Origin: Devosia ureilytica
GTDB lineage: Bacteria; Pseudomonadota; Alphaproteobacteria; Rhizobiales; Devosiaceae
Assembly: GCF_024273195.1 (NCBI RefSeq)
Contig: NZ_JAMZCU010000003.1
Location: 520,807-584,806 of the forward strand
Length of the DNA: 64,000 nucleotides
Direction: 5' to 3'
The notes below the pieces were generated by a model. The model made no database searches. It had not been told where the DNA came from and worked only from the letters and a program-made list of their open reading frames with translations. Made by a program: the position numbers and the translations under genes. Below are positions 24,902 to 33,948 of the stretch, piece by piece (positions within the stretch are counted from its first letter, which is position 1; each line of letters begins with the position of its first letter).

Positions 24902-24939
24902 CTGTCACAGGAACTTGTCCAGTGCGCGCACCGTGACAG
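24902..24939. promoter_or_regulatory. Inverted repeat and shared motif upstream of petABC
   Basis: CTGTCAC (24902-24908) and GTGACAG (24933-24939) form a 7-bp inverted repeat. The interval begins with CAGGAACTTGTCCAGTGCG (24908-24926), which matches 7112-7130 upstream of ubiK at 18 of 19 positions. Candidate regulatory site for petABC or the divergent trmL. Confidence 0.4.
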
Positions 24940-25010
24940 CCCACAACTGCGACACTATACCCGAGGCACTGCGCAAACGCCGCCCCTCAAGGCGCCTGAC
25001 AGGATGCACC

Positions 25011-25496
25011 ATGTCTATCGCCCTGGCCCTTTATCAGCCCGACATCGCCGCCAACACCGGCACCCTGCTGCGGCTCGGTGCCTGCCTCGGCGTCACCGTC
25101 CATGTCATCCACCCGGCCGGCTTCGCGCTGACCGACCGTAATCTGGCGCGCGCCGGCATGGATTATCTCGACAAGGCCGCATTGGCCGAACATGCCAGCT
25201 TCGCCGCCTTCGAGGCCTGGAGACAGCATCAGGCGCGCCGGCTGGTGCTGCTCACCACCAAATCCAGCGAATCGGCCTATGCCGCAACCTTTGCACCCGG
25301 CGACATCCTGCTGCTGGGCCGGGAAAGCGCCGGCGTGCCCGACAGCGTGGCTCAGGTCTGTGATCTACGGCTGCGCATTCCCATGCAGCCCGGTTTGCGT
25401 TCGATCAATATGGCCCTGGCAGGCGGGATGATATTGGGCGAAGCGCTGCGCCAGACGGGAGCATTCCCGGTGCTGTCCGACGCCGCTCCCTTGTGA
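25011..25496 (+). CDS. trmL: tRNA (cytidine(34)-2'-O)-methyltransferase
   Basis: Methylates the ribose of the wobble base in tRNA-Leu species. The 161-residue protein is of the small single-domain SPOUT type. The knot motifs are LYQPDIAANTGTLLRLGACL at the start, ILLLGRESAGVPDSV, and LRIPMQPGLRSINMALAGGM near the end. The start at 25011 is the first ATG of the conserved MSIALALYQPDIAAN; the open frame extends far upstream but has no coding character there. Divergent from petABC. Confidence 0.9.
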   Translation: MSIALALYQPDIAANTGTLLRLGACLGVTVHVIHPAGFALTDRNLARAGMDYLDKAALAEHASFAAFEAWRQHQARRLVLLTTKSSESAYAATFAPGDILLLGRESAGVPDSVAQVCDLRLRIPMQPGLRSINMALAGGMILGEALRQTGAFPVLSDAAPL

Positions 25497-25538
25497 CACA
25501 CTTTACAGAACCGATCTGAAGGTCCATTCCCCCCTCTC

Positions 25539-26411
25539 ATGACCCTCCTCGCCGATATCGACACCAAAAAATCCACAGCAAGCGCCTGGTTCCGCGCCCT
25601 GCGCGACCGCATTTGCGCCGAACTCGAAGCCATTGAGACCGAGGTCATCGGCCCTCATGCCGAGATGTCCGCCGGGCGGTTTGAGCGCACGCCCTGGGAC
25701 CGCGCTGCGGGTGGCGGCGGCGAAATGTCGATGCTGCATGGCCGCGTTTTTGAAAAAGCCGGCGTCCATATCTCGACCGTGCACGGCAATTTCACCGAGG
25801 AATTCGCCAAGCAGATGCCGGGCACCGATGCGGGCACCGCCTTCTGGAGCTCGGGTATTTCGCTCATCATCCACCCTTGGAACCCTCATGTTCCGGCGGT
25901 GCACATGAACACCCGGATGATTGTCACCGGCAAGCAATGGTGGGGCGGCGGCGCCGACCTGACCCCGGTGCTCGACAATCGCCGTACCCAGACTGACCCG
26001 GACACACTCGACTTCCACGCCGCCATGAAGGCGGCCTGCGACAATCGTCCCGGCGTGGACTATGAGCGCCTCAAAGCCTGGTGCGACGACTATTTCTTCC
26101 TGCCCCACCGCAACGAACCGCGCGGCATCGGCGGCATTTTCTACGACCACTTCAATTCCGGCGACTGGGACGCCGATTTCGCCTTTACGAGGGGTGTAGG
26201 CGAAGCCTTCCTCGACATATATCCCAAGCTGGTGCGCCGTAACTTCGAGAAGGCCTGGACCGAGGCCGAACGCGACGAACAGTTGATACGGCGCGGCCGC
26301 TATGTGGAATTCAACCTGCTCTACGACCGCGGCACCACTTTCGGCCTCAAGACCGGTGGCAACGTCAATTCCATCCTCTCCTCCATGCCCCCGGCGGTGA
26401 AGTGGCCCTAA
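25539..26411 (+). CDS. hemF: Oxygen-dependent coproporphyrinogen III oxidase
   Basis: Converts coproporphyrinogen III to protoporphyrinogen IX with O2 in heme synthesis. The 290-residue protein carries the HemF signatures: [40 protein letters not shown] followed by [39 protein letters not shown] and [18 protein letters not shown]. Length is normal. It lies 42 bases after trmL on the same strand and near petABC, whose hemes need this pathway. Presence of this oxygen-dependent enzyme fits an aerobic organism. Confidence 0.95.
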   Translation: MTLLADIDTKKSTASAWFRALRDRICAELEAIETEVIGPHAEMSAGRFERTPWDRAAGGGGEMSMLHGRVFEKAGVHISTVHGNFTEEFAKQMPGTDAGTAFWSSGISLIIHPWNPHVPAVHMNTRMIVTGKQWWGGGADLTPVLDNRRTQTDPDTLDFHAAMKAACDNRPGVDYERLKAWCDDYFFLPHRNEPRGIGGIFYDHFNSGDWDADFAFTRGVGEAFLDIYPKLVRRNFEKAWTEAERDEQLIRRGRYVEFNLLYDRGTTFGLKTGGNVNSILSSMPPAVKWP

Positions 26412-26505
26412 GGATTGAAACTGACGGAAAGCGTCCGGTGACGGTCCGGTCTTGACTGGCGATGTCGCGTGAGGATGCTCTAGGCGCTCGAAAGCGCGAG
26501 TCCCC

Positions 26506-27639
26506 ATGTCCCTGTCCGACCTCGAGATAACCGGCTATCGCTCCATCCGCGCCATCCGCTTTCCGCTCAAGCGCTTGACTGTACTTGTCGGCGGCAATGG
26601 CGTGGGCAAGACCAATCTCTATCGTGGCCTCGAATTGGTGCATGCCGCAGCCACGGGGGATATTGTCCTCAACCTGGCGCGTGAGGGCGGACTGGCCTCG
26701 GCCATGTGGGCGGGGCCGCGCAAGGCCATTGATAAGCCTCGATTGGTTTTCGAAGTCGGGCTCGACACGTTCCGGCCAGGGGACGATGAAGCCGCCTTCG
26801 TGCCCCGCTATTCGGTCGAAGTCGGTTTCGGCGACCGCTACGAGGCCGTGTTCGAGCAGGAGCCGCAGATCAAGGCCGAAAGCCTGATCCTGCCCGGCCG
26901 ACGCAGCGTCACGCTGCTTGAGCGCAAGGGGCCAGCCGCCTGGTATCGCGCCGAAGACGGGCGGATGCGCCAACTCGATCATCCGCTTTTGGCCAGCGAG
27001 ACCGCCCTCTCCGCCCTGCGAGGCACCCTGCCCGAGCTCGACGCCGTGCGACACATGCTGGCGGAATGGCGTTTCTACCATGGTTTCCGCACTGATGCCG
27101 CCTCACCGTTGCGCCGCCCCTCACTGGCCGTGACGTCACCCACGCTCGATGCCGATGGCGGCAATCTCGGGGCAGTGCTGGCCACGCTGCGTCACATCAG
27201 GGGCGACACCGTCGATCTTGACGCCGCCATCGACCAGGCCTTTCCCGGAGCTCGCATTGAAATTCCCCCGCCCCAGCGGGATGCCAGCTTCTCGATGGTC
27301 TTCCCCGAAGTGCCACACCGGCCCTTTGAGCAGGCCGAACTCTCGGACGGCACGCTGCAATTTCTCGCGCTTCTTGGCGCACTGCTGGCCTATCGCTTGC
27401 CGCCCTTCATCGCGCTGAACGAGCCGGAAACCTCGCTCCACCCCGACCTGTTGCCGGCCCTTGCCCGCGCCATCGCGCGCGCCGCCGAGCGCACTCAGGT
27501 CTGGGTGGTGACCCATTCAGCTCCATTGGCGGCGGCCATCGCCGAGGAGATCGGCATCACTCCCCGCACCGTGATCCGCCGGGATGGAGCCACCTGGATC
27601 GAAGGTCTCTCCGAGATGGGAATTTTTCCGGACGAATAG
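26506..27639 (+). CDS. AAA/ABC-type ATPase of the RecF-like predicted ATPase group
   Basis: A 377-residue P-loop ATPase. The N-terminus SDLEITGYRSIRAIRFPLKR leads into Walker A GGNGVGKT (residues 29-36). Late in the protein are ELSDGTLQFLALLGALL as signature, Walker B with FIALNEPETSLHPDLL, and the switch VWVVTHSAPLAAAI. The Walker A and B halves are separated by an insertion, as in RecF/SMC-like and COG4637-type proteins. No partner nuclease or toxin is adjacent, so a defence role has no support here. Function unknown. Confidence 0.75.
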   Translation: MSLSDLEITGYRSIRAIRFPLKRLTVLVGGNGVGKTNLYRGLELVHAAATGDIVLNLAREGGLASAMWAGPRKAIDKPRLVFEVGLDTFRPGDDEAAFVPRYSVEVGFGDRYEAVFEQEPQIKAESLILPGRRSVTLLERKGPAAWYRAEDGRMRQLDHPLLASETALSALRGTLPELDAVRHMLAEWRFYHGFRTDAASPLRRPSLAVTSPTLDADGGNLGAVLATLRHIRGDTVDLDAAIDQAFPGARIEIPPPQRDASFSMVFPEVPHRPFEQAELSDGTLQFLALLGALLAYRLPPFIALNEPETSLHPDLLPALARAIARAAERTQVWVVTHSAPLAAAIAEEIGITPRTVIRRDGATWIEGLSEMGIFPDE

Positions 27640-27705
27640 GGAACCGAAATCCGATCCGTGCGTTTTCTCAGACTGTCCAGAGCGAGAAACGAGGGAGGTT
27701 CAGCA

Positions 27706-27906
27706 ATGAAACGCTTTGATTCCGGGACGCTTATTCCAGGGTCCACTTGGCGCGCCGAAGCCGAAACCGTGGCCGAAGTGGTCCGCCGCGCGGTCGAAAA
27801 CATGCGCAATCTTAACGGCGAAACGGATGTGCGCCCCGAAATGGTCGAGCGTATCAAGGAACGTATCGTCGACGTTGACGACCTGGGGCGACCGACTAAG
27901 CACTGA
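27706..27906 (+). CDS. Small hypothetical protein
   Basis: A 66-residue hydrophilic protein starting MKRFDSGTLIPGSTWRAEAE, mostly helical, with acidic and basic residues alternating near the C-terminus (VERIKERIVDVDDLG). GGGAGG stands 7 bases before the ATG and a strong terminator follows 17 bases after the stop, so it looks like a true short gene. No domain was recognised. Confidence 0.65.
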   Translation: MKRFDSGTLIPGSTWRAEAETVAEVVRRAVENMRNLNGETDVRPEMVERIKERIVDVDDLGRPTKH

Positions 27907-27923
27907 CTCCAGACCAATTGATC

Positions 27924-27949
27924 AGCCCCGGTTCGCCGGGGCTCTTTTG
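27924..27949 (+). terminator. Rho-independent terminator
   Basis: AGCCCCG and CGGGGCT form a 7-bp GC-rich stem with a short loop, followed by CTTTTG on the plus strand. It ends the unit with the 66-residue gene. Confidence 0.8.
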
Positions 27950-27968
27950 TGCCCGAAGCGTCTTATCT

Positions 27969-29144
27969 CTAGTGAAAAATCCGCTCCAGCAGCGCTGCCT
28001 TGCCGAGGCTGAATTCGCTTTCCACCCAGGCGCGTTCCATGATGGCCAGTGCAGCGCCCATGTCGGGACCCGGCTTCATACCCTTGGCCTCGAGATCGGC
28101 GCCACTCACCGGCAAGGGCGCGACCGGTAGCCGTCCGAGGTCCCGCGCTATTTCGGCCAATTGTTCGCGCGGCCACGCTTCTTCGGCCGCGGCAACCGCC
28201 AGCCCCTCCACCGCGTCCTCACCAAACCGATAAGCGGCCCACCCGATGTCGCCCTGGCGCAGCAGTTGCGCAGCCTCGGCAATATGGTCGGCATGGGTCA
28301 TGATCGCCTTGCTCAGACGCCATTCCCCCTGCCGGCGTTCAAGCCCCTCGCGCCCCATCAGCGCCAGCCGCGCCGTCGCGGTCTGCCCGCCCAGCGTCTC
28401 ATAGCGCAGCAGCGCCGCGGCAGCGCCCGGCTCGATGCAAAGCAGCCCCAGTTTGTCCATGACGCCCAGCGTCTGCGCCACCCGCGGCAAGGCCAGCATC
28501 CGCATCATTTCGGCGCCGACGCGCTCGCGCGCGATATGGTCGATTTCCTCGGCGGCATCGCGGCAGGCATCAAGCCCCTCTGGGTCGAACTGCTCACCGC
28601 CGTGGCTCGCCGAAAAACGGAAGAAACGATAGACCCGCAAGCCATCCTCGGCAATGCGCCGGGCAGCATCGCCGATAAAGCGCACCCGCCCGTTGACCAG
28701 GTCTCCAACTCCCTTGAGCGGATCGAACAGCGTCCCGTCGGCATGGCAATAGAGCGCATTGAGCGTGAAGTCGCGCCGCTCGGCATCGGCCACCCAATCG
28801 GTGCCGAACTGCACCTGGGCATGCCGGCCATCGGTGACAACGTCCTGCCGCAGCGTCGTCACTTCCACCGTTGTATCCTCGAGCCGCAGCGTCACCGTTC
28901 CGTGCTCGATGCCGGTGGGATAGGCGTCGATCCCCGCCGCCTTGGCCTTCTGCATGACCGAGACCGGCAGCAGTTCTGTCGCCATGTCGATATCGGCATG
29001 CTCGCGCGTCCGACCGATAAGGCCGTCGCGCACCGCACCGCCCACTGCGCGCGTCTGCCCTTCGGCACCGCCGAGCACGGCAAAAATCGTCTGCACCGCG
29101 GGTCGCACCAGCCATTCGGCATTTTCGATCCGATCCGGGATCAC
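27969..29144 (-). CDS. CCA tRNA nucleotidyltransferase / poly(A) polymerase family protein
   Basis: Class II nucleotidyltransferase that adds CCA to tRNA 3' ends, or adenylates RNA; the sequence alone does not decide. The 391-residue protein has the motif AVGGAVRDGLIGR with the catalytic HADIDMAT, ERRDFTLNALYCHADG, DAARRIAEDGLRVYRFFRFS, and the helical body and tail. The start is GTG at 29144, overlapping the upstream Nudix stop as GTGA. The Nudix-CCA pair is common in Hyphomicrobiales (from memory). Confidence 0.88.
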   Translation of the reverse strand: MIPDRIENAEWLVRPAVQTIFAVLGGAEGQTRAVGGAVRDGLIGRTREHADIDMATELLPVSVMQKAKAAGIDAYPTGIEHGTVTLRLEDTTVEVTTLRQDVVTDGRHAQVQFGTDWVADAERRDFTLNALYCHADGTLFDPLKGVGDLVNGRVRFIGDAARRIAEDGLRVYRFFRFSASHGGEQFDPEGLDACRDAAEEIDHIARERVGAEMMRMLALPRVAQTLGVMDKLGLLCIEPGAAAALLRYETLGGQTATARLALMGREGLERRQGEWRLSKAIMTHADHIAEAAQLLRQGDIGWAAYRFGEDAVEGLAVAAAEEAWPREQLAEIARDLGRLPVAPLPVSGADLEAKGMKPGPDMGAALAIMERAWVESEFSLGKAALLERIFH

Positions 29145-29767
29145 GCCGCCACCTCGCCAACTACAAGGTCGCGGAACAGCCGCGTCAGATTTGCGGTGAT
29201 CCCCCAGATCACATGGCCGTCATGATCGATCTGCCAGGTCGAATGTTCCGTGCCGCCCCGACTGACGCGGAAGCGGCCATAGGCCTCTGCGTCCAGAATT
29301 CGGCTCAGCGGCACCTCGAACACCGAATGCACCTCGCCCGGATTAGGCACAAAGGGTCCACTGGGGGTCACCTCGGCGACCACCGGCGTAATCAGGTAAT
29401 TGGTGCCGGTATAATAGGTCGGCATATAGCCCAGGATGACCGCGTCCTCGGCCGTCATACCCACTTCCTCATTAGCCTCGCGCAGCGCGGCGGCAGCAAC
29501 GCTGACGTCCGACCCATCGATCTTGCCTCCGGGAAACGCCACCTGCCCCGAATGGGCGCGCAAATCCGGCGAACGCTCCGTATAGAGCACCGTATGACCT
29601 TCGGGGCGTCGCACCAGGGCAATCAGCACCGCCGCAGGCACCGGTGGGCGCTCAAAAGGCTGCAGTGGCTGCCAGTCTGGCACCAGTTCGCGCGCCGGCT
29701 CGAGCGGTGGCGGCTCGGACAGCAGCTGCGAACTCAACAATGCGACAATGTCGTTCTCGATGGTCAA
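29141..29767 (-). CDS. CoA pyrophosphatase (Nudix hydrolase)
   Basis: A 208-residue Nudix protein of the CoA-cleaving type, which splits coenzyme A to 4'-phosphopantetheine. The CoA-type signature VLYTERSPDLRAHSGQVAFP precedes the Nudix box, GGKID then AAAALREANEEVGM. The start is uncertain. TTG at 29767 gives MTIENDIVALLSSQLL and the usual N-terminal length; GTG near 29821 would run into a repeat. Coupled to the CCA-adding enzyme by a GTGA overlap. Confidence 0.8.
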   Translation of the reverse strand: MTIENDIVALLSSQLLSEPPPLEPARELVPDWQPLQPFERPPVPAAVLIALVRRPEGHTVLYTERSPDLRAHSGQVAFPGGKIDGSDVSVAAAALREANEEVGMTAEDAVILGYMPTYYTGTNYLITPVVAEVTPSGPFVPNPGEVHSVFEVPLSRILDAEAYGRFRVSRGGTEHSTWQIDHDGHVIWGITANLTRLFRDLVVGEVAA

Positions 29768-29837
29768 GGTGGGCTCGGCTTTGAGGATTGACCAAAGTCT
29801 AAGCCAGGCAACTGGAACTGACACCCCATTTTCTGCG

Positions 29838-29905
29838 CATGCACCACCCCCCTCATTCCCTCTTCCCTGTGGGAGGAAATGAGGGAGGATTCTTGGCACA
29901 TTCTT
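29838..29905. repeat. RIME-like repeat, family C half-element
   Basis: CCCTCATTCC and GGAAATGAGGG form an imperfect inverted repeat at 29850-29886, with a T-rich tail after it. The half GGAATGAGGG also occurs in the repeat near 17545. It fills the space between the GNAT and Nudix genes. Confidence 0.55.
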
Positions 29906-29928
29906 CCGTAAGGGAAGAAGAAATGGCC

Positions 29929-30477
29929 TCACTGCCCCGCGTCGAAGGCCGCAATGCTACCCTTGAGCGATTTGGCGAGGCTCTTGTCATCGGCCATCAG
30001 CAACACGCGCGTGGGATCAACCGGCCCGGGAAACTGGATATTGCCCGGTGTGGTGATGTCCCAGCCCAGCGGGCAATAATAGTCCTGGTCACCAACCAGC
30101 AGCACAAAGTGCCCATCGCCCCGCGCCAGCGCCAATCGGGCAACTTCGCGCGCCAGAAGCTTGCCGGCGCCCCGCTTGCGGAAATTGGGGTGGGTGGCCA
30201 GCGGGCCCAGCAGATAGCCCTTCTGGCCATCGACACTGATCGGGGTCATCCAGACCGAGCCACAGGGCGTGCCATCGACTTCGGCAATCAGGCTCAGGCT
30301 CGGATCGATGGGGAACCGCTCGCGTACCCGAAACGCGGTGCGTGAAAACCGTCCCGGACCAAAGGCAATCGCCTGCAGGTCCTCGACAAACACGTCATCG
30401 GCGGGCGTAGCGAGCCGCACATGGGGTTGGCCGTCAACAGGGGTGGAAGCGGCCTCGGCCGCAACGAGCGTGGTCAT
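29929..30477 (-). CDS. GNAT family N-acetyltransferase
   Basis: A 182-residue acetyl-CoA-dependent acyltransferase. The acetyl-CoA-binding motif A is LLGPLATHPNFRKRGAGKLL, with the Q/RxxGxG/A pattern. VRLATPADDVFVEDLQAIAF starts the fold and GDQDYYCPLGWDI resembles the C-terminal strand region of the YhbS group, whose members include predicted acetyltransferases of unknown substrate. The gene is on the same strand as the Nudix-CCA pair but is separated from it by a repeat of about 160 bases. Confidence 0.82.
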   Translation of the reverse strand: MTTLVAAEAASTPVDGQPHVRLATPADDVFVEDLQAIAFGPGRFSRTAFRVRERFPIDPSLSLIAEVDGTPCGSVWMTPISVDGQKGYLLGPLATHPNFRKRGAGKLLAREVARLALARGDGHFVLLVGDQDYYCPLGWDITTPGNIQFPGPVDPTRVLLMADDKSLAKSLKGSIAAFDAGQ

Positions 30478-30839
30478 GGGTCTGATCCAGGAAAGGGAAT
30501 GTGCAGGACAAGGCGCGGTCAGCCCTTGGGCATACCGCTCATTACAACCACTTAGGGTCGTCGGTTCGTCTGCAAGACCTTCGCCATCCTGGACGCCTCC
30601 ACGTCTAATTTCGCATTAGCATCCACCGGGTTGGCGGTAAATGGGAATATTGGGCTCATGCCACCGATTTCCTCGCTCGCCCCCGCTGCTATGATCCAAA
30701 TGCATAACGCATTGTTCCGTTGCATCGCACTTATCCCCTTGGCGCCCGCGCCCTAAATAGGGGCACACACCGCAACCATGCGGCTATTGGGGATTTGACC
30801 TGCCAAAGCCGACAGCAAGATGACCAAAGGGGTATTGAG
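30478..30839. other. Gene-free stretch between divergent genes
   Basis: No gene seen. It holds upstream regions for the leftward GNAT gene and the rightward glutathionyl-hydroquinone reductase gene. A small inverted repeat AATGC-ATAAC-GCATT lies at 30699-30713. AAAGGGG near 30827 is the likely ribosome site of the reductase gene. Confidence 0.5.
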
Positions 30840-31799
30840 ATGGGACGATTGATTGACGGAAAGTGGTCAACCCAGTGGTATGACACTGCCAATACCGGCG
30901 GCAAATTCGTCCGTAGCCAATCCGGCTTCCGCAACTGGGTCACCGCCGATGGCAGCCCCGGCCCCTCGGGTGAGGGTGGCTTTGGCGCCGAAGCCGGGCG
31001 CTATCACCTCTATGTTTCCCTCGCCTGCCCCTGGGCGCATCGCGCCCTTATTTTCCGCAAGCTCAAGGAACTCGACAGCTTGATCGACGTGTCGGTCGTT
31101 TCTCCCAAAATGCCTGACGAAACCGGCTGGAGCTTCAAGAAAGAGGAAGGCTCGAGCGGCGACGCCCTTCTCGGCAAGGACTACCTCTGGCAGGTCTATA
31201 CTCAGGCCGTCCCCGACTATACCGGCCGCGTCACCGTGCCGGTACTGTGGGACAAGAAGACCAACACCATCGTCTCGAACGAAAGTTCGGAAATCATTCG
31301 CATGTTCAATTCGGCTTTCAACGAATTGACCGGCAACACCGACGATTATTATCCAGAAGCACTGCGCGAAAAGATCGATACGATCAATTCCCGCGTCTAT
31401 GACGACATCAACAATGGCGTCTACAAGGCCGGCTTCGCCACCACCCAGGACGCATATGACGAGGCCGTCTCAAAGCTGTTCGACGCACTGGACTGGGTCG
31501 AAAATCTGCTGGGCGAAACCGCCTATTTGACCGGCGACACCATCACCGAGGCCGACTGGCGCCTGTTCACGACCCTCGTGCGTTTCGACGCGGTCTATGT
31601 CGGACATTTCAAATGCAACCGCACACGCATCGCCGACTACCCCAATCTCTCGCACTATCTGAAAGCGCTCTACGAGGTGCCCGGTGTCAAGGAAACGGTC
31701 GACCTCGACCACATTCGCACCCACTATTATTGGAGCCACACCACCATCAACCCCCACCGGATCATTCCGATAGGGCCGGAACTGCCGTTCCTGGGGTAG
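30840..31799 (+). CDS. Glutathionyl-hydroquinone reductase (Xi-class GST)
   Basis: Removes glutathione from glutathionyl-hydroquinones using a second GSH. The 319-residue protein starts MGRLIDGKWSTQWYDTANTG and has the Xi-class features: catalytic Cys in SLACPWAHRALIF, the SNESSEIIRMFN GSH site and the C-terminal SHTTINPHRIIPIGPELPF region. The start at 30840 was chosen from the alignment of the N-terminus and the AAAGGGG upstream; a longer frame from 30720 is not supported. It is the YqjG/ECM4 type. It stands alone in the genome context here. Confidence 0.92.
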   Translation: MGRLIDGKWSTQWYDTANTGGKFVRSQSGFRNWVTADGSPGPSGEGGFGAEAGRYHLYVSLACPWAHRALIFRKLKELDSLIDVSVVSPKMPDETGWSFKKEEGSSGDALLGKDYLWQVYTQAVPDYTGRVTVPVLWDKKTNTIVSNESSEIIRMFNSAFNELTGNTDDYYPEALREKIDTINSRVYDDINNGVYKAGFATTQDAYDEAVSKLFDALDWVENLLGETAYLTGDTITEADWRLFTTLVRFDAVYVGHFKCNRTRIADYPNLSHYLKALYEVPGVKETVDLDHIRTHYYWSHTTINPHRIIPIGPELPFLG

Positions 31800-31844
31800 C
31801 CAAACTTACCCTCTCCCAACCTCCTCCTGAAGGAGAGGGAGCAC

Positions 31845-31902
31845 CCCGATGCGCTCCTCCCCAATGAAGGGGGGCTGGGGAACTTCGACGATTGATGCGC
31901 CC
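31845..31902 (+). repeat. RIME-like repeat, family A, diverged copy
   Basis: Starts CGATGCGCTCCTCCCCAATG, then AAGGGGGGCTGGGGAACTTC. It shares its start with the better copies at 7598 and 15765 but is shorter and more diverged. It sits between two convergent genes. Confidence 0.5.
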
Positions 31903-32376
31903 TCAGTACCCCCACACCGTCCGCTTCTCCTGGCCATCGAAATATTCGTCGATCCGCTGGCTGGTGGCGGGCGTTACCTTGTCAGGCAGTTTATGCCGGT
32001 CGAACCAGCCGACTTCGGCAATCTCATGGTCGGGCTTGCGCTCGGAGACAAATTCGAAGCGCTTGGCGACGTAGAAGGCCACATGGTCCCGGTCCGTCAC
32101 CGGGCTCGAATTGTGATAAAGCCCGAACAACTCCATCGGCCCAATGACGCGATAGCCCGTTTCCTCCAGCGTTTCGCGCGCCCCGGCCTCCTCAAAAGTC
32201 TCGCCTGGTCCAACGCCGCCGCCGGGGAATTGCCAGCCCGGCACATAGGTATGGCGAATGAGCAATACCTTGTCGCCGTCGACCACCATCACCCTGGCGC
32301 CCACGGTCATGCGATGCCACAGCCCCTTGAGGGTGAGGAAAACCTTGGCGCGCACGCGCTGGAAGCGATTCATCAT
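31903..32376 (-). CDS. Nudix hydrolase
   Basis: A 157-residue Nudix protein. The full Nudix box is present as GGGVGPGETFEEAGARETLEE followed by TGY, and the strand RVMVVDGDKVLLIRHTYVPG precedes it. It belongs to the general MutT-like group and its nucleotide or other diphosphate substrate is unknown. The N-terminus has a short helical extension (NRFQRVRAKVFLTLKGLWHR). It is convergent with the reductase gene and divergent from the phosphoesterase at 32489. Confidence 0.83.
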   Translation of the reverse strand: MMNRFQRVRAKVFLTLKGLWHRMTVGARVMVVDGDKVLLIRHTYVPGWQFPGGGVGPGETFEEAGARETLEETGYRVIGPMELFGLYHNSSPVTDRDHVAFYVAKRFEFVSERKPDHEIAEVGWFDRHKLPDKVTPATSQRIDEYFDGQEKRTVWGY

Positions 32377-32488
32377 GGTCTTGGCTCCATCTCTGCCCCT
32401 TGGCTATCAGAGCTTGGCCCGCGACAAAATCGTGCGTTGTGACGATTGAACGTTTTCTTGCCTCATCCGTTCTGGCAAAACCCCCGCG

Positions 32489-33379
32489 ATGATCACACTA
32501 GCGCACATATCGGATATCCACCTCTCCCCCATGCCCGCGGTGGGACTGCGTGATCTGTTGGGTAAGCGCCTGACCGGCTTTCTCAATTGGAAGCTCAAGC
32601 GCCATGGCGAGATGAACACCGAGACCCTGTCTCGGCTCGTCGCACACATGCAGGAACAGAACGCCGATTTCACAGCTGTCACCGGCGACCTGACCAATCT
32701 GGCGCTGAACAGCGAAGTGGAGCGCGCCGGAGATTGGCTGCGCTCGCTCGGCGGCGCCGACAAGACAGCGGTCTGCCCTGGCAACCACGATGCCTATGTG
32801 CCCGGCGCTCTCGACTACGCCCGCGACCAATGGGGCGATTATCTGCGCGGCGAGACGGTCGAGGGCGAGGCCTTCCCCTTTGTGCGCCGCATTGGCGACG
32901 TGGCCATTGTGTCCTGCTCCAGCGCTGTACCCACCCCGCCCTTCATGGCCATCGGGCGCTTTGAAGAAAAGCAGGCAGCCCGCCTCACCCGCATCCTCAA
33001 GCTTCTCGGCGATGCCGGCTATTTCCGCGTGGTGCTGATCCACCACCCACCCAATGCCGAGTTGCAGCACCCGTCCTTCGGGCTCAAGGGCCACCGCCTG
33101 TTCCGCCAGGTGATCACCAATGAAGGCGCCGAACTGGTGCTGCACGGGCATACCCATCGCTCGTCCATCCACCACATCCCCGGCAAGGGCCACGAAGTCC
33201 CGGTCATCGGTGTTGCCGCTGCCAGCGCGGCCCAGGGCGGCACCCTCGACGACCCGGCCCGCTACAATCTCTTCCGCATCGAGAAATCGGGAGAAGAGTG
33301 GCGCTGCACCATGCGCGAATACGGCTTCCAGCGCCTGGGCGCAGACATCGTCATGCGCATGCAGATGCGGATCTACTAG
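32489..33379 (+). CDS. Metallophosphoesterase, calcineurin-like
   Basis: A 296-residue two-metal phosphoesterase. The motif set is complete: LAHISDIHLSP, VTGDLTNLAL, CPGNHDAYVPG, VLIHHPP and VLHGHTHRSSIHH. It differs from the YfcE-like enzyme at 6.1 kb by a longer insert between the GNHD and GHTH blocks, and is closer to the CpdA/3',5'-cAMP phosphodiesterase layout. That does not fix its substrate. It stands alone between divergent and convergent neighbours. Confidence 0.86.
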   Translation: MITLAHISDIHLSPMPAVGLRDLLGKRLTGFLNWKLKRHGEMNTETLSRLVAHMQEQNADFTAVTGDLTNLALNSEVERAGDWLRSLGGADKTAVCPGNHDAYVPGALDYARDQWGDYLRGETVEGEAFPFVRRIGDVAIVSCSSAVPTPPFMAIGRFEEKQAARLTRILKLLGDAGYFRVVLIHHPPNAELQHPSFGLKGHRLFRQVITNEGAELVLHGHTHRSSIHHIPGKGHEVPVIGVAAASAAQGGTLDDPARYNLFRIEKSGEEWRCTMREYGFQRLGADIVMRMQMRIY

Positions 33380-33536
33380 CCGGCCAAAGGGCCATTTCCC
33401 CCAGTGGGGAGATCTGGGCGAGCAGACCACACGCGCAACGCGCGAGTGGCTGTGCCGGGAAGTTGCCACGCCCCTGTCGAAACCCCCACACGTCCCTCGT
33501 CATGCTGGTATAACCTGTAGCCTGAGGGAGGCCTGC

Positions 33537-33938
33537 ATGACTGCCACCAAGCCCACCACCATCGACGAATACAACGCCGGGCAGGTCGACCAATTCCGCC
33601 TGATCTGCGACCAACTGCGCACTATTATCGACCGCACCCTTCCTGATGGTGAGAGCAAGATCTGGCATGCTCATCCGGTGTGGTTTCTCGATGGCAATCC
33701 GCTCGTGGGCTATTCCAAGCTTAAGGGGCCGGTCCGCCTCCTCTTCTGGAGCGGGCAGTCCTTTGATACACCCGGCCTCGAACCCGAAGGCACGTTCAAG
33801 GCCGCCGAAAAGCGCTATACGTCACCCAGCCAGATCAATTCCAACGAACTGGTCAGCTGGCTCGAAGAGGCGCGCATCGTGCAGTGGGATTACAAGAACA
33901 TCGTCAAGCGCAAGGGCCGGCTCGAGCGGCTCGCCTGA
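33537..33938 (+). CDS. DUF1801 domain protein
   Basis: A 133-residue protein of the DUF1801/YdhG-like group, with the conserved WHAHPVWFLDGNPLVGYSKL block and the C-terminal positive tail (KNIVKRKGRLERLA). The start at 33537 has GAGGGAGG just upstream; the open frame extends far into the phosphoesterase gene and is not used. DUF1801 proteins are small soluble proteins of unknown function; two more occur at the right end of the window. Confidence 0.78.
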   Translation: MTATKPTTIDEYNAGQVDQFRLICDQLRTIIDRTLPDGESKIWHAHPVWFLDGNPLVGYSKLKGPVRLLFWSGQSFDTPGLEPEGTFKAAEKRYTSPSQINSNELVSWLEEARIVQWDYKNIVKRKGRLERLA

Positions 33939-33948
33939 GCCGCGCGCC

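Noticed and set aside
24675-25010. N-terminal extension of the trmL frame by 112 codons
   Set aside because: It runs antisense through petA; the conserved protein begins at the ATG at 25011.
26506-27639. RecF-like ATPase as part of a defence island
   Set aside because: No nuclease, toxin or other defence gene is adjacent; neighbours are hemF, a 66-residue gene and a CCA-adding enzyme.
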